In this document: in pieces, positions 38,486 through 48,806 of the stretch
Layout of the letters: each line of letters opens with the position of its first letter
Numbering within the stretch: position 1 is the stretch's first letter
DNA from: Alphaproteobacteria bacterium
Lineage (GTDB): Bacteria; Pseudomonadota; Alphaproteobacteria; Micropepsales; Micropepsaceae
Length of the DNA stretch: 64,000 nt
Reading direction: 5' to 3'
NCBI GenBank assembly: GCA_017307355.1
Contig: JAFKFG010000012.1
Coordinates: forward strand, 161,932-225,931
Made by a program: the position numbers and the translations under genes
The notes under the pieces: model-generated
Database searches by the model: none
Told to the model about the DNA's origin: nothing
The model's input: the letters and a program-made list of their open reading frames with translations, nothing else

Positions 38486-39903
38486 TGGCCAAGCCCATCG
38501 CCACCCGCGTGCCGCTGGATATCGGCGCCATCCATTTCATCGGCATTGGCGGCATCGGTATGTCCGGCATTGCCGAGATCATGCACAATCTTGGCTACAA
38601 GGTGCAGGGCTCGGACGTTTCGGACAGCGCCAATGTCAAGCGCCTGCGCGCCATGGGGATCGAGATCGCCGTCGGCCATGCCGCCGAGAATCTGAAGGGC
38701 GCCCATGCGGTGGTCTATTCCTCGGCGGTGAAGCCGGGCAATGTCGAATTCGACGCGGCGCGGGCACAGTCCTTGCCGCTGGTCCGCCGCGCCGAAATGC
38801 TGGCCGAGATCATGCGCCTTCGGTCCTGCGTCGCCATCGCCGGCACCAACGGCAAGACCACCACCACCACCATGGTGGCTGCGTTGCTGGATGCGGGCGG
38901 CATGGACCCCACCGTGGTCAATGGCGGCATCATCAATGCCTATGGCACCAATGCGCGGCTGGGCGCGGGCGAATGGGTGGTGGTGGAGGCCGACGAAAGC
39001 GACGGCACCTTCCTGCGCCTTCCCGCCACCGTGGCGGTGGTCACCAATGCCGATCCCGATCATCTGGACTACTACGGCACCTTCGATGCCATGCGCGACG
39101 CCTTCCAGCGCTTCGTCGAGAATGTGCCCTTCTATGGCTTCGCGGTGCTTTGCCTGGATCATCCCGAAGTGCAGGCGATGGTGGGCCGCATCACCGACCG
39201 GAGGATCGTCACATATGGATTCAGCCCCCAGGCCGATGCCCGCGCCGTCAATGTGACCTATTCCGAAGGCGTCTCGCATTACGATGTGGTCTTCACTGAT
39301 CGGCGCAAGAATACCGAGACCCGGCTGACCGATCTCAGCCTGCCCATGCCGGGCGATCACAATGTGCAGAATTCGCTGGCCGCCATCGTGGTGGCGCGGG
39401 AGCTGGGCGTGAGCGACGCGGTGATCCGCAAGGCGCTGGCGGGTTTTCGGGGCGTGGGCCGCCGCTTCTCGAAGGTCGGCGAATGGAACGGGGCCGCCAT
39501 CATCGACGATTACGCGCACAATCCTTTCAAGATCGCCGCCGCCCTCAAGGCCGCGCGCCAGGCCTATAGCGGCCCGGTGGTGGCGGTGGTGCAGCCGCAT
39601 CGCTTCACCCGGCTGCGCGATACGTTCGAGCAGTTCGCCAAATGCCTGAACGATGCCGATATCGCCGTCATCGCGCCGGTCTATGCAGCTGGCGAACAGC
39701 CGATCCCGGGCATCGACCGGGACGCCTATGCCGACGCGCTGCGTGCCCATGGCCATCGCCATGTGCTGACCATCGATGGCGAAGCGGATCTCGCTGCTGC
39801 CGTGGCGCCGCACTTGAAGCCGGGCGGCGTGGTGATCGGCCTGGGCGCCGGGTCGATCAGCGCCTGGATGCACAATCTTCAGAAGACGCTGGAGGGCCAA
39901 TGA
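38482..39903 (+). CDS. murC: UDP-N-acetylmuramate:L-alanine ligase
   Basis: Mur ligase of 473 residues for the first amino-acid addition. [19 protein letters not shown] is the nucleotide-binding start, [18 protein letters not shown] the ATP loop, and [15 protein letters not shown] and [13 protein letters not shown] the core. [20 protein letters not shown] marks the C-terminal domain. Two adjacent Met codons exist; 38482 overlaps the murG stop (ATGA). Confidence 0.96.
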   Translation: MMAKPIATRVPLDIGAIHFIGIGGIGMSGIAEIMHNLGYKVQGSDVSDSANVKRLRAMGIEIAVGHAAENLKGAHAVVYSSAVKPGNVEFDAARAQSLPLVRRAEMLAEIMRLRSCVAIAGTNGKTTTTTMVAALLDAGGMDPTVVNGGIINAYGTNARLGAGEWVVVEADESDGTFLRLPATVAVVTNADPDHLDYYGTFDAMRDAFQRFVENVPFYGFAVLCLDHPEVQAMVGRITDRRIVTYGFSPQADARAVNVTYSEGVSHYDVVFTDRRKNTETRLTDLSLPMPGDHNVQNSLAAIVVARELGVSDAVIRKALAGFRGVGRRFSKVGEWNGAAIIDDYAHNPFKIAAALKAARQAYSGPVVAVVQPHRFTRLRDTFEQFAKCLNDADIAVIAPVYAAGEQPIPGIDRDAYADALRAHGHRHVLTIDGEADLAAAVAPHLKPGGVVIGLGAGSISAWMHNLQKTLEGQ

Positions 39904-40817
39904 CGCGGCCTTGCGACATGCTCCCCCCGGTGCGCGGCAGCATCGCCCGCGATGCGGCGCTGAAGGACATGATGTGGTTTCGCGCCGGCGGTCCCGCTGA
40001 CGTTCTGTTTCGCCCTGCCGATGTTGACGATCTGGGCATGTTCCTGGCGGCGCGGTCCCGCGACATTCCGGTGTATGTGATCGGCGTGGGCTCCAATCTT
40101 CTGGTGCGTGACGGCGGCATGCCGGGCACGGTGGTGCGCCTGCCGGCCAGCTTCGGAAAGATCGAAGCCAGCGGAACCCGCATCCGGGCAGGCGCCGCCG
40201 CTTTGGATGCTCATGTGGCGCGGGTCGCCGCCGATGCCGGCATTGCCGGGCTGGAATTCCTGCGCGGGGTGCCGGGCACGGTGGGCGGCGCGCTTCGGAT
40301 GAATGCGGGCTGTTACGGCCGGGAGATCGCGGACATTTTCGTGGAAGCCACCGCCCTGGACGGCGAGGGCAATCTTCTCACCCTGACGCCGGCGGACATG
40401 GGCTTTTCCTATCGCCATTCCGAAGCGCGAGAGGATCTGATTTTCGTCGAGGCGGTGTTCGAGGGAACGCCCGACAAGCCCGAAGCGATCAAGGCCCGCA
40501 TGGAAGAGCTGGCGGCCAACCGTGAAGCCAGCCAGCCGATTCGCGCCAAGACCGGCGGCTCGACCTTCAAGAATCCGCCGGGGCATAAGGCCTGGGAACT
40601 GATCGACCGGGCTGGCTGCCGGGGGCTGATGCACGGTGCGGCCCAGGTGAGCGAGAAGCACTGCAACTTCCTCATCAATACGGGTGACGCCACCGCCGCC
40701 GCCATCGAGGCGCTGGGCGAGGAGGTCCGTCGCAAGGTGCGCGAGACGCAGGGTGTGTCCCTGGAATGGGAAATCAAGCGCATCGGCCTGCCCCTGGACG
40801 AGGAGGTGGCGCCATGA
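39900..40817 (+). CDS. murB: UDP-N-acetylenolpyruvoylglucosamine reductase
   Basis: FAD-dependent reductase of 305 residues completing UDP-MurNAc. The FAD-binding [14 protein letters not shown], the [26 protein letters not shown] block, [13 protein letters not shown] and [18 protein letters not shown] fit type II (short) Mur[21 protein letters not shown] near the C-terminus also matches. It is ATGA-coupled to murC and to ddl. Confidence 0.96.
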   Translation: MTRPCDMLPPVRGSIARDAALKDMMWFRAGGPADVLFRPADVDDLGMFLAARSRDIPVYVIGVGSNLLVRDGGMPGTVVRLPASFGKIEASGTRIRAGAAALDAHVARVAADAGIAGLEFLRGVPGTVGGALRMNAGCYGREIADIFVEATALDGEGNLLTLTPADMGFSYRHSEAREDLIFVEAVFEGTPDKPEAIKARMEELAANREASQPIRAKTGGSTFKNPPGHKAWELIDRAGCRGLMHGAAQVSEKHCNFLINTGDATAAAIEALGEEVRRKVRETQGVSLEWEIKRIGLPLDEEVAP

Positions 40818-41737
40818 CGGATTTCCGGCGCATCGCCGTTCTGATGGGCGGCCGTTCGGCCGAGCGGGAGGTGAGTCTCTCCTCCGGCCGGGGCGTGATG
40901 GCGGCATTGGCGGAGGAAGGTTTCGAGCCGGTGAGCATCGATCCCGGCGACAATCCGGGCGATCAACTATATCGGGCTAAGCCTGACGCTGTATTTAATG
41001 CCCTGCATGGGCGATTCGGCGAAGACGGCACGATACAGGGACTGCTGGAACTGATGCGGCTGCCTTACACCCATTCCGGCGTGCTCGCCTCCGCGCTTGC
41101 CATGCACAAGGAGCGGACCAAGGACGTTTATCGCGCCGCCGGCCTGCCGGTGGTCAAATCCATCGTCGCGGACCGCAGAAAAGTCGCCGAACGGCATCTG
41201 ATGGCGCCGCCCTATGTGGTCAAGCCGGTCAATGAAGGCTCCAGCGTGGGCGTCTTCATCATCCGTCCCGGCGACAACCGCCCGCCCGCCGCTTTGGGCA
41301 GCGATCAGTGGAACCTGTCGAACGAGATGATGGTGGAAGAGTTCGTGCCCGGCCGCGAACTCACCGTCTCGGTGATGGGCGATCGAGCTTTGTGCGTGAC
41401 GGAAATCGTCACCGATCTGGAATTCTACGATTACGAAGCCAAATATGCGGCCGGCGGCTCGCGTCATATTCTTCCGGCCGATATTCCGGCCGCCGTGGCG
41501 CAAGATTGCATGGATCTGGCGTTGAAGGCGCATGAGGCCTTGGGCTGCAGGGGCGTGTCGCGCACCGATTTTCGTTATGACGATACCGGCGCCAAGCCGC
41601 GCCTGATCCTGCTCGAGACCAACACCCAACCCGGCATGACGCCGACCTCGCTGGTGCCGGAACAGGCCGCGCATCTGGGCATCTCATACGCCAAGCTGTG
41701 CCGCTGGCTGGTGGAGGACGCCTCATGCGATCGGTGA
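40814..41737 (+). CDS. ddl: D-alanine:D-alanine ligase
   Basis: ATP-grasp ligase of 307 residues making D-Ala-D-Ala for Mur[18 protein letters not shown] opens the N-terminal domain. [35 protein letters not shown] and the ATP-grasp loop [14 protein letters not shown] follow. The metal-binding C-terminal [18 protein letters not shown] completes it. The start at 40814 overlaps murB by four bases; its 3' end overlaps ftsQ by 13 bases. Confidence 0.96.
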   Translation: MTDFRRIAVLMGGRSAEREVSLSSGRGVMAALAEEGFEPVSIDPGDNPGDQLYRAKPDAVFNALHGRFGEDGTIQGLLELMRLPYTHSGVLASALAMHKERTKDVYRAAGLPVVKSIVADRRKVAERHLMAPPYVVKPVNEGSSVGVFIIRPGDNRPPAALGSDQWNLSNEMMVEEFVPGRELTVSVMGDRALCVTEIVTDLEFYDYEAKYAAGGSRHILPADIPAAVAQDCMDLALKAHEALGCRGVSRTDFRYDDTGAKPRLILLETNTQPGMTPTSLVPEQAAHLGISYAKLCRWLVEDASCDR

Positions 41738-42675
41738 ATGTGGAGCGCAAGCCGCGCGACAATCCCCGGGTCCGGGCCACGCGCAAGCCGCAACGGCCGG
41801 TGCGCGATACCCCGCCCAAGAATTCCGGCCGCCGCGGCGGCGAGCGCGAAGGGTTTTTCGCCGGTCTTATGGGACGTGCCGGGCGCATGTTCCGCCGGCC
41901 GGTTCTGCTCTTGAGCCTGGGCGTTGTCCTGTTCGCCCTGATCGCCGCCTTGTTCGCCAGCGGCGTCATCGGCCGCACCATCCACGGCGTCAACGACACG
42001 ATCGATACCGTCATCGCCGATGCCGGGTTCGGGATTTCCGAAATCCATCTGGCGGGCAACAGCCGGGTTCCGCCGGAAACCATTCTGGCGGCGCTGGGGA
42101 TGAAGCCCGGCGAATCCATTTTTGGCGCCGAGCTGGGCCAGGCCCGCAACCGCATCATGGCCCTGGACTGGGTCGCCTCCGCCGATGTGGTGCGCCGCTA
42201 TCCGGACTCGATTTTCGTGACCATCGTCGAAAAACGGCCTTTCGCCTTGTGGCAATCGCCCGAACTGGGCAGCGGCCGGAGCGGCATCGCTATCGTGGAG
42301 CGCACGGGCGGCGTCATCACCACCCAGGGGGTGGAGAAATTTGCCCGCCTGCCCAAGCTGGTGGGGCCCGGCGCGCCGGCCGCCGCCGCCGATCTGGTCG
42401 ATGCGGTGATGACCCACCGGGCCGTCGTGGCGCGGGTCGCGGCGTATGAATATGTCTCCAAACGGCGCTGGAACCTGATCCTGAATGACGGAGTGGTGGT
42501 CAAGCTGCCGGAAACCGGCTGGCAGAAGGAACTGGACGCGCTGGAGCGCCTGATCGTGGATGCGGGTGTTCTGGGGCGCGATATCACCGAAATCGACCTC
42601 CGGTCGCCCACGCAATTTTTCTTTGTCCTGCGCAGCGGCGAGAAGAAAGATGTTCAACGTGGGAAAGAAACCTGA
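41725..42675 (+). CDS. ftsQ: Cell division protein FtsQ
   Basis: Bitopic divisome scaffold of 316 residues. A long, basic cytoplasmic N-terminus (about 1-55, Arg/Lys-rich) precedes a single membrane helix (about 56-78, [21 protein letters not shown]). The periplasmic POTRA domain follows ([30 protein letters not shown]), then the beta domain. The 13-base overlap with ddl makes it the deepest overlap in the cluster. It links early and late division proteins through FtsL/FtsB. Confidence 0.94.
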   Translation: MRSVNVERKPRDNPRVRATRKPQRPVRDTPPKNSGRRGGEREGFFAGLMGRAGRMFRRPVLLLSLGVVLFALIAALFASGVIGRTIHGVNDTIDTVIADAGFGISEIHLAGNSRVPPETILAALGMKPGESIFGAELGQARNRIMALDWVASADVVRRYPDSIFVTIVEKRPFALWQSPELGSGRSGIAIVERTGGVITTQGVEKFARLPKLVGPGAPAAAADLVDAVMTHRAVVARVAAYEYVSKRRWNLILNDGVVVKLPETGWQKELDALERLIVDAGVLGRDITEIDLRSPTQFFFVLRSGEKKDVQRGKET

Positions 42676-42677
42676 CG

Positions 42678-43958
42678 ATGGGCGAGGCAATTCGATTGCG
42701 CGTCAACAATGAAATTCCCGCCTACCGCCCCGGCCTGGTGTCGGCCCTGGATATCGGCTCTTCCAAGGTAGCTTGCGTCATCGGCCGGGCCGAACAGGGC
42801 AGCCTGAAAATCCTGGGCAGCGCGCTGCGCGAAAGCGCGGGCGTGCGCGCGGGCACCGTGACCAGCCTGGAACTGGCCGAGGAATCCATCCGCGATTGCG
42901 TGGCGGCTGCCGAGAACCATGCCGATGCCCGCATCCAGAACGTCCTGATCTCGGTCAATTGCGGTCAGCCGGTTTCGGTCAACAGCCGGGCTGTGATGGC
43001 CCTGGACGGCGCCCTGGTATCGGACACGCATCTGCGCACCTTGCTCAGCGACGGCCGCGCCCGCTGCCGCCTGGAAGGCCATGAAGTGATCCAAAGCTCG
43101 CCCACCGCCTATGTGGTGGACGAGGCGCGGGGGGTGCGCAATCCGTCCGGCATGTTCTGCCAGCGCATCGGCGTCGCCATGCATGCGGTGGCGGTCAAGC
43201 CCAGCCCCTTGCAGAATCTCAAGCTGGCGGTCGAGCGCACCCATCTCAATGTGGTGGGAACTCTGTTCTCCGCCTATGCCTCGGGCCTGGCGACCTTGAG
43301 CGAGGACGAAAAACAGATCGGCGCCACCGTGATCGACATGGGGGGCGGCTGCACCTCCATCGCCGTCTTCCTGGAAGGCCATCTGGTCCATGCCGATGTG
43401 GTGCCCAAGGGCGGCTTCACCGTCACCACCGACATCGCCCAGATGCTGGCGGCCCCGATTTCGGCCGCCGAGCGGGTGAAGACCCTGTTCGGCGCCGCCT
43501 TGGGCGACCTGGAAGTGGGCACCGACGTGGTTTCGATTCCCCAGATGGGCGAGGATGGCGACGAGGCCGCGTTGCGCGTGCCCCGCTCGATGCTCACCCG
43601 CATCATCCAGGCCCGCCTGGACGATATTTTCGAGGAAGTGCAGAAGCGCCTGCAGGCTTCGGGCTTCGACGCCGCCGCCGGCCGCAGGGCCGTGCTGACG
43701 GGCGGTGCCTGCCAGCTGGCCGGGACCCGCGAACTGGCGGCGCGCATCCTCAACAAACAGGTCCGCATCGGCCGTCCGCAGAACTTCCCCGGATTGGCGG
43801 CGGCCAATGCAGGACCTGACTATGCCACCGCGATCGGACTTCTGATGGCGGGGGCGACGATGCCGCCGGAGATGATCAATCCCGATATTCCCATGACCAC
43901 GCCCGCCGAAGCGCGCAAAGGTTGGTGGGGACGGTTGACCGGTCGGTGGTTGGAATGA
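42678..43958 (+). CDS. ftsA: Cell division protein FtsA
   Basis: Actin-fold ATPase of 426 residues that tethers FtsZ to the membrane. VSALDIGSSKVACVIGRAE is the phosphate-1 motif, ATVIDMGGGCTSIAVFLEG phosphate-2, and VLTGGACQLAGTRELAARI the adenosine motif; the 1C domain lies between. The C-terminus GWWGRLTGRWLE is a short amphipathic membrane-targeting helix, as expected. It starts two bases after ftsQ. Confidence 0.96.
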   Translation: MGEAIRLRVNNEIPAYRPGLVSALDIGSSKVACVIGRAEQGSLKILGSALRESAGVRAGTVTSLELAEESIRDCVAAAENHADARIQNVLISVNCGQPVSVNSRAVMALDGALVSDTHLRTLLSDGRARCRLEGHEVIQSSPTAYVVDEARGVRNPSGMFCQRIGVAMHAVAVKPSPLQNLKLAVERTHLNVVGTLFSAYASGLATLSEDEKQIGATVIDMGGGCTSIAVFLEGHLVHADVVPKGGFTVTTDIAQMLAAPISAAERVKTLFGAALGDLEVGTDVVSIPQMGEDGDEAALRVPRSMLTRIIQARLDDIFEEVQKRLQASGFDAAAGRRAVLTGGACQLAGTRELAARILNKQVRIGRPQNFPGLAAANAGPDYATAIGLLMAGATMPPEMINPDIPMTTPAEARKGWWGRLTGRWLE

Positions 43959-43974
43959 TTCAACTAAATAAATG

Positions 43975-43993
43975 CGAATCGTTGGGCGATTCG
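43975..43993 (+). other. Small hairpin between ftsA and ftsZ
   Basis: Perfect 7-bp inverted repeat CGAATCG (43975-43981) and CGATTCG (43987-43993) with loop TTGGG, followed by GGCGTTTTGC. It may act as a weak attenuator or protein site within the 80-bp ftsA-ftsZ gap. The T-run is too short for a confident terminator. Confidence 0.35.
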
Positions 43994-44038
43994 GGCGTTT
44001 TGCAAGGTGACCCTCTGATGTCACTGTGGAGAAATTAG

Positions 44039-45523
44039 ATGGCGATCAATCTCAAGTTACCCGAGACCAAGGAATTGCGGCCCCGCATCACCGTGCTGGG
44101 CGTGGGCGGCGCGGGCGGCAATGCCGTCAACAACATGATCGAAGCCGGTCTCGACGGCGTCGATTTCGTCGTCGCCAACACCGACGCCCAGGCATTGGCC
44201 CAGTCCAAGGCCGAGCGCCGCATCCAGCTGGGTGCCGGCACCACCGAAGGCCTGGGCGCGGGCGCGCAGCCGGAAGTGGGCCGCGCGGGCGCCGAAGAAT
44301 CGATGGCCGAAATCATGGAGCACCTGTCCGGCGCCCATATGGTCTTCATCGCCGCCGGCATGGGCGGCGGCACCGGCACCGGCGCAGCCCCGGTGATCGC
44401 CCGCGCGGTGCGCGAGGCGGGCATCCTCACCGTCGGCGTGGTCACCAAGCCCTTCGCCCTGGAAGGCGACCGCCGCATGCGGGTGGCCGAGAAAGGCATC
44501 GCCGAGCTCCAGCAATTCGTCCACACCCTGATCATCATCCCCAACCAGAATCTGTTCCGTGTCGCCTCCGACCGCACCACCATGTCCCAGGCCTTCGCCA
44601 TGGCCGACGAGGTGCTGCATGCGGGCGTGCGCGGCGTCACCGACCTGATCGTGATGCCGGGCCTGATCAATCTCGACTTCGCCGACATCAAGTCGGTGAT
44701 CACCGAGATGGGCAAGGCGATGATGGGCACCGGCGAAGCCGAAGGCGAGGACCGCGCCCTTCGCGCCGCCGACATGGCGATCTCCAACCCCCTGCTGGAC
44801 GATGTGACGATGAAGGGCGCCAAGGGCGTGCTGATCAACATTACCGGCGGACCGGACCTGATGCTGTTCGAGGTCGAGCAGGCCGCCAACCGCATCCGCG
44901 CCGAAGTCGATCCCGACGCCAACATCATTTTCGGCAATACGATCCTGGACGAAATGGAAGGCCGCATCCGCGTGTCGGTCGTCGCCACCGGCATCGATGC
45001 CGAACAACTGAAATTGCCGGAAAAGGTGCATACCCTGCGCCCGCATCTGAAGCCCCAGGCGTTCCGCATCGAGCCCGCCAAGCCGGTGGTCAATCCGGTC
45101 CAGGCGCAGGTGGAAAGCCTGGCCGCGGAATTGAACGCCGCGCCCGTGCCGCACATGCATGAAGCCCCCATGGCCCCCGTCCGGGAGATGCCGGTGGTCG
45201 AAGAGCCCGTGGCGCAGGTCGCACCCGCGACGCGCTATCCGGCGACCGAAAGCTATCGTCCGCTGGATCAGCAGCCGCTGGCGCCGCGCGTTCAGCAGCA
45301 GCCGAAGAAGACCGGCTGGGGCCTGTTCAGCCGCAAGAAGAATCCGGCCGCGGACATGCGCGCCGAGCCGCTGGCCGAACGTCCCCGCGCCACGGCGACG
45401 CCGATGCAGCGGCCCGTGGCGCAGGAGCCGGTGGCCCCGCCCCCGGGCGAGGACCTGTTCCCCGACCACGGCACCGACGAGCAATTCGAGATTCCGGCAT
45501 TTCTCCGCCGGCAGTCGAACTGA
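44039..45523 (+). CDS. ftsZ: Cell division GTPase FtsZ
   Basis: Tubulin-like GTPase of 494 residues forming the Z ring. [18 protein letters not shown] starts the GTPase domain; the tubulin signature [13 protein letters not shown] lies near residue 110, and the synergy loop includes [11 protein letters not shown]. After residue ~320 comes a long Pro/Ala/Gln-rich linker of about 150 residues, common in alphaproteobacteria. The conserved C-terminal peptide [11 protein letters not shown] follows, which binds FtsA and other partners. GGAGAAA precedes the ATG by seven bases. A structured repeat and a strong terminator follow. Confidence 0.97.
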   Translation: MAINLKLPETKELRPRITVLGVGGAGGNAVNNMIEAGLDGVDFVVANTDAQALAQSKAERRIQLGAGTTEGLGAGAQPEVGRAGAEESMAEIMEHLSGAHMVFIAAGMGGGTGTGAAPVIARAVREAGILTVGVVTKPFALEGDRRMRVAEKGIAELQQFVHTLIIIPNQNLFRVASDRTTMSQAFAMADEVLHAGVRGVTDLIVMPGLINLDFADIKSVITEMGKAMMGTGEAEGEDRALRAADMAISNPLLDDVTMKGAKGVLINITGGPDLMLFEVEQAANRIRAEVDPDANIIFGNTILDEMEGRIRVSVVATGIDAEQLKLPEKVHTLRPHLKPQAFRIEPAKPVVNPVQAQVESLAAELNAAPVPHMHEAPMAPVREMPVVEEPVAQVAPATRYPATESYRPLDQQPLAPRVQQQPKKTGWGLFSRKKNPAADMRAEPLAERPRATATPMQRPVAQEPVAPPPGEDLFPDHGTDEQFEIPAFLRRQSN

Positions 45524-45526
45524 TAG

Positions 45527-45611
45527 CCCCCATCTGTCTGCCACGCGGGCAAGCCCGCTAGCAGACATCTTCCCCCGCCAATGGCTTCGCCATGCGGGGG
45601 AAGAAAGCCAG
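45527..45611 (+). repeat. Two-hairpin intergenic repeat, copy 2 (after ftsZ)
   Basis: Second copy of the element at 17036-17116, again starting three bases after a stop codon with CCCCCATCTGTCT and ending AAGAAAGCCAG. Hairpin 1 pairs TGTCTGC (45535-45541) with GCAGACA (45561-45567), with inner GCGGG/CCCGC and loop CAAG. The bases differ from copy 1, but pairing and loop are kept. Hairpin 2 (TCTTCCCCCGC with GCGGGGGAAGA, inner ATGGC/GCCAT) is nearly identical to copy 1. Confidence 0.75.
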
Positions 45612-45625
45612 TGCAAGGCTTTAAA

Positions 45626-45655
45626 AAAGGGCGGCGTGAGCCGCCCTTTCTGTTT
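45626..45655 (+). terminator. Strong intrinsic terminator ending the dcw cluster
   Basis: AAAGGGCGGC (45626-45635) and GCCGCCCTTT (45640-45649) form a perfect 10-bp stem with a GTGA tetraloop, followed by CTGTTT. It lies about 100 bp after ftsZ and is symmetrical enough to work for transcription from either side. Confidence 0.88.
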
Positions 45656-45665
45656 ATAAAAACTT

Positions 45666-46163
45666 ATGGCCGGGGATTTCTGGATCGACGAGGCGCAAGA
45701 GGCGGATATTCCCGCCATCACCGCGATCCTCAATCACGCCGCCGCGCACACCACGGCGTCCTGGCACGAATATCCCAAGACTGAGGCGGAGATGGCGGAC
45801 TGGTTCGCCATCCGCAAGCGTCACTACACCGTGCTGGCGGCCCGCGATGCCTCCGGCTTCCTGGGCTACGGCACCTATGGGCCGTTCCGCGGGCCGTCCG
45901 GCTATCGGCTCACCGCGGAACATTCCCTCTATGTGCGCGAGGATGCGCGGGGGCGGGGCATCGGCAAGGCGCTGCTGGCGGCCTTGATCGACAAGGCCAG
46001 GAGCCAGGGCCTGCATGTCCTGATCGGCGGGGTGGATAGCGACAATGCCCTCAGCATTGCACTGCACAAGGCGTTCGGCTTCCAGGAAACCGGGCGCCTC
46101 CCCGAAGCGGGACGCAAATTCGACCGCTGGCTGACCCTGGTATTCCTGCAGAAGCAGCTCTGA
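45666..46163 (+). CDS. GNAT family N-acetyltransferase (phosphinothricin acetyltransferase-like)
   Basis: A 165-residue single-domain acetyltransferase. The acetyl-CoA loop is in LYVREDARGRGIGKALLAALID (Q/RxxGxG/A, near 95-115). INHAAAHTTASWHEYPKTEAEMADW and GGVDSDNALSIALHKAFGFQETG match the PAT/MnaT branch, which N-acetylates small amino acids or analogues. There is no Shine-Dalgarno sequence: TATAAA lies at 45655-45660, so an mRNA could begin at or very near the ATG. The substrate is not assignable. Confidence 0.85.
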   Translation: MAGDFWIDEAQEADIPAITAILNHAAAHTTASWHEYPKTEAEMADWFAIRKRHYTVLAARDASGFLGYGTYGPFRGPSGYRLTAEHSLYVREDARGRGIGKALLAALIDKARSQGLHVLIGGVDSDNALSIALHKAFGFQETGRLPEAGRKFDRWLTLVFLQKQL

Positions 46164-46198
46164 CGCTATCATCGCTTCGGGTCACGGGCGGGGCACAT

Positions 46199-47782
46199 AT
46201 GCGGGCAATGATCTTGGCGTTGGGGCTGTTGCTCGTGCCGGGCGGCGCGGCATTGGCGGCGTCTTATGACGTGGTGGACAAGGATATCGCCACCTTGCAA
46301 GCCGACATGGCCGCCGGCCGGATCGATGCGGCGGGCCTGGTCGAGGACTATCAGGCCCGCATCGCCGCCATCGATCCCTTGCTGCACAGCGTGATTGCGC
46401 TCAACCCCGATGCCCTGGCGCAGGCCCGCGCCTTGGACGGGGAGCGCAAGGCGGGCCATCTGCGCGGGCCGCTGCACGGCATTCCGATCCTGGTGAAGGA
46501 CAATATCGAAACCCAGGACCCCATGCCGACCACGGCCGGTTCGCTGGCGCTGGCAGGCAATATCACCCATCGCGATGCGCCCGTGGTCGCCCGGCTGCGG
46601 GCGGCGGGCGCGATCATTCTGGGCAAAACCAATTTGAGCGAGTGGGCCAATATCCGTTCCACCCATTCCATCAGCGGCTGGTCGGCCATCGGAGGCTGGA
46701 CGCGTAATCCGTATGTGCTGGACCGCAGCACCTGCGGCTCCAGCGCGGGCACCGGCGCGGCGATCGCCGCCAGCCTGGCGGCGGCGGGCTTAGGCACCGA
46801 AACCAATGGCTCGCTGGTCTGTCCGGGCGCCTTCAACAGCCTGGTGTCCTTGAAGCCGACGGTGGGGCTGGTGTCGCGCACCCACATCGTGCCGATTTCC
46901 CATACCCAGGACACGGCCGGGCCCATGGCGCGCACTGTGGCGGATGCGGCGTTGCTCCTGTCCGCCATGGCGGGCAGCGATCCGGCCGACAGTGCCACCG
47001 CGCCGGCCGACGCGCATCGTATCGATTATGCGGTATTGGGCGGCGCATCGCTGAAAGGAAAGCGGCTTGGCGTTATCGTGCCGCCGGCGGACCAGGCCTC
47101 TCCGGCGATCGAGGCGGTCCTGCAGCAGGCCATCGCCATTCTGCGGCGCGAAGGCGCGGAGATCGTGGAGATACGCGGCTTCCTGCGTCCGGAGGCGGCC
47201 TCCGATGCGGAAGGCACTGTGCTGAAATTCGAGTTCAAGCATGACATCGCCGCTTATCTGCAAAGCCTGCCCGGCGCCGGTCCCAAGACCCTGGCCGATC
47301 TGATCGCCTTCAATGCCCGCACGCCCCGGGAACTCGCCCTGTTCGATCAGGATTATTTCGAAATGGCGAATGAGAAGGATGGCTTGGACGACCCCGTTTA
47401 TATTCAGGCGCGCGAGGAATTGTTGAGCAGCACCCGGGCCCTGCTGGACAAGACGTTGAAGGACAATCGCCTCGACGCATTGATCCGTCCCACCGAGGAC
47501 ATGGTCTTCCGGCTGGACGTGATCAAAGGCGACAATGATGGGCCGGGCGCATCCTTCCTGCCCGCGGTGTCCGGCTATCCGCATCTCACCGTACCCATGG
47601 GATATGTCCGCGATCTGCCGGTGGGCCTGTCTTTCATCGGCCCGGCCTGGTCCGAGGCCAGCCTGCTGGCGATGGGCGCGGCGTTCGAGCATGCCGCCGC
47701 CGCGCGCAAGCCGCCATCCTTCCTGCCGTCGCTGGAAACAAAGCCGGATGTCGCCGCCGCGCTGGCGCCGCTGCCGCGCTAG
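46199..47782 (+). CDS. Exported amidase, amidase-signature family
   Basis: A 527-residue Ser-cisSer-Lys hydrolase with a Sec signal peptide (about 1-21, MILALGLLLVPGGAALAA). The catalytic Lys lies in ILVKDNIETQDPMPTTAGS. The Ser-rich loop STCGSSAGTGAAIAA carries the cis-Ser, and the nucleophile Ser lies in LGTETNGSLVCPGAFN. AYLQSLPGAGPKTLADLIAFN is common in the periplasmic subgroup. It probably hydrolyses amide bonds of exogenous or peptide-derived substrates; no specific substrate is visible. It is convergent with the next gene (9 bp gap). Confidence 0.9.
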   Translation: MRAMILALGLLLVPGGAALAASYDVVDKDIATLQADMAAGRIDAAGLVEDYQARIAAIDPLLHSVIALNPDALAQARALDGERKAGHLRGPLHGIPILVKDNIETQDPMPTTAGSLALAGNITHRDAPVVARLRAAGAIILGKTNLSEWANIRSTHSISGWSAIGGWTRNPYVLDRSTCGSSAGTGAAIAASLAAAGLGTETNGSLVCPGAFNSLVSLKPTVGLVSRTHIVPISHTQDTAGPMARTVADAALLLSAMAGSDPADSATAPADAHRIDYAVLGGASLKGKRLGVIVPPADQASPAIEAVLQQAIAILRREGAEIVEIRGFLRPEAASDAEGTVLKFEFKHDIAAYLQSLPGAGPKTLADLIAFNARTPRELALFDQDYFEMANEKDGLDDPVYIQAREELLSSTRALLDKTLKDNRLDALIRPTEDMVFRLDVIKGDNDGPGASFLPAVSGYPHLTVPMGYVRDLPVGLSFIGPAWSEASLLAMGAAFEHAAAARKPPSFLPSLETKPDVAAALAPLPR

Positions 47783-47791
47783 TCCGTTTCT

Positions 47792-48751
47792 TCAAGACGG
47801 CCGGTCGATCAAAGCCTGCCGGCTGGTGGGGCCGATATAGATCCGCCGCTTGTTGAAATCGATCGCCAGGGAATTGTAGCGCAGCATGGCGGGGCCGATG
47901 ATGGCGGCGGCTTTTTTGTCCAGGCCGAAATAGCGGAACACGGACGCGTTCGCGATGATCACGGTCTGGGCCGGGAAGGTGCGGCCCGCCATGGTGATGG
48001 TGAGGCCCTTGACCGTCACCACCGGCTCCAAAGTGCCCAGCGCATCGCGCAGATTTTGCGGGATGGGCTGGTTCTCGAAATCGACCCGCCGGATGCCCAG
48101 CCGTTCCGCCGCATTCCAGTTCAGCATGGTGATGCCCGAGCCCATGTCGAGCAGGGCGGTGACCGGCTGCTTGCCGAATTCGGCGCGCAGCCACCAGAGC
48201 GTGACGTCGATGTCCTTGGCCTGGTAGGGCGTCAGCTCCGCCGAAGGCCATTGCCGGTAAATGTCGGTGTCCGGCGCGTTCGGATTCATCAGATTCAGGC
48301 GAAGCGCGTCATGATCCACCATCAGGAAATAATCCGACAGCGCGTCCATCCCCAATATGCCGTCCGCGCCCGCCACGCCTTCCGGCGGATGGACATCGTC
48401 GGGCAGCACGCCCAGGGTCAATCCCGTGATGCGCCGGTCCGCCAGCCGCAATTCGCGTGGTTTCACCGGCATCGCGCTGCCGATATTGTTCATGGCATAG
48501 ACTTTGAGGCTGCCCGCTTCGGACGGGCCGAGATTCAGCTTCTGGCGCAGATGCTCGAAAATCATGGTGCGGCTGGATGCGGTATCCAGCAGGAAATTGA
48601 AGGGTCCTTGCCCGTCCACGAACATGTCGGTGCTGACGCGGCCATCGCCGCCGATGCGATAGGGCAGGTCCGCGATGGTGTCGGCCCGGACCCCTGCTGC
48701 CGCCAGAACAAGGGCGAAGGCCAGTAAAACCGTCTTGCCGGGAGCGCCCAT
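47792..48751 (-). CDS. Exported retropepsin-like aspartic protease family protein
   Basis: A 319-residue protein with an N-terminal signal peptide (about 1-23). It has two aspartyl-protease half-motifs in one chain: FLLDTASSRTMI (near 52-63) and ALLDMGSGITMLNW (near 200-213). Canonical sites read DTG; here they are DTA and DMG, variants seen in some bacterial Asp_protease_2 proteins, so catalytic activity is likely but unproven. A hydrophobic IIGPAMLRYNSLAIDF segment near the C-terminus matches this group. It is divergent from lpxC with 55 bp between starts. Confidence 0.8.
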   Translation of the reverse strand: MGAPGKTVLLAFALVLAAAGVRADTIADLPYRIGGDGRVSTDMFVDGQGPFNFLLDTASSRTMIFEHLRQKLNLGPSEAGSLKVYAMNNIGSAMPVKPRELRLADRRITGLTLGVLPDDVHPPEGVAGADGILGMDALSDYFLMVDHDALRLNLMNPNAPDTDIYRQWPSAELTPYQAKDIDVTLWWLRAEFGKQPVTALLDMGSGITMLNWNAAERLGIRRVDFENQPIPQNLRDALGTLEPVVTVKGLTITMAGRTFPAQTVIIANASVFRYFGLDKKAAAIIGPAMLRYNSLAIDFNKRRIYIGPTSRQALIDRPS

Positions 48752-48794
48752 CTTTTGCCTTTGTCCGGTCGATGTTCCTGAACGGCCAGTTTGC

Positions 48795-48800
48795 TATAAG
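48795..48800 (+). promoter_or_regulatory. Extended -10 element upstream of lpxC
   Basis: TTGCTATAAG (48791-48800) contains TGCTATAAG, an extended -10 form. Its predicted start site falls at or next to the lpxC ATG (48807), which would give a leaderless message. Alternatively AAGG (48797-48800) is simply the ribosome site on a longer transcript; both readings use the same bases. No good -35 is seen. Confidence 0.4.
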
Positions 48801-48806
48801 GCAGTC

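Noticed and set aside
44026..45171. Open frames in both other directions through ftsZ
   Set aside because: Arg/Gly/Pro or Ser/Arg-rich shadows of ftsZ, whose GTPase motifs and C-terminal peptide are complete.
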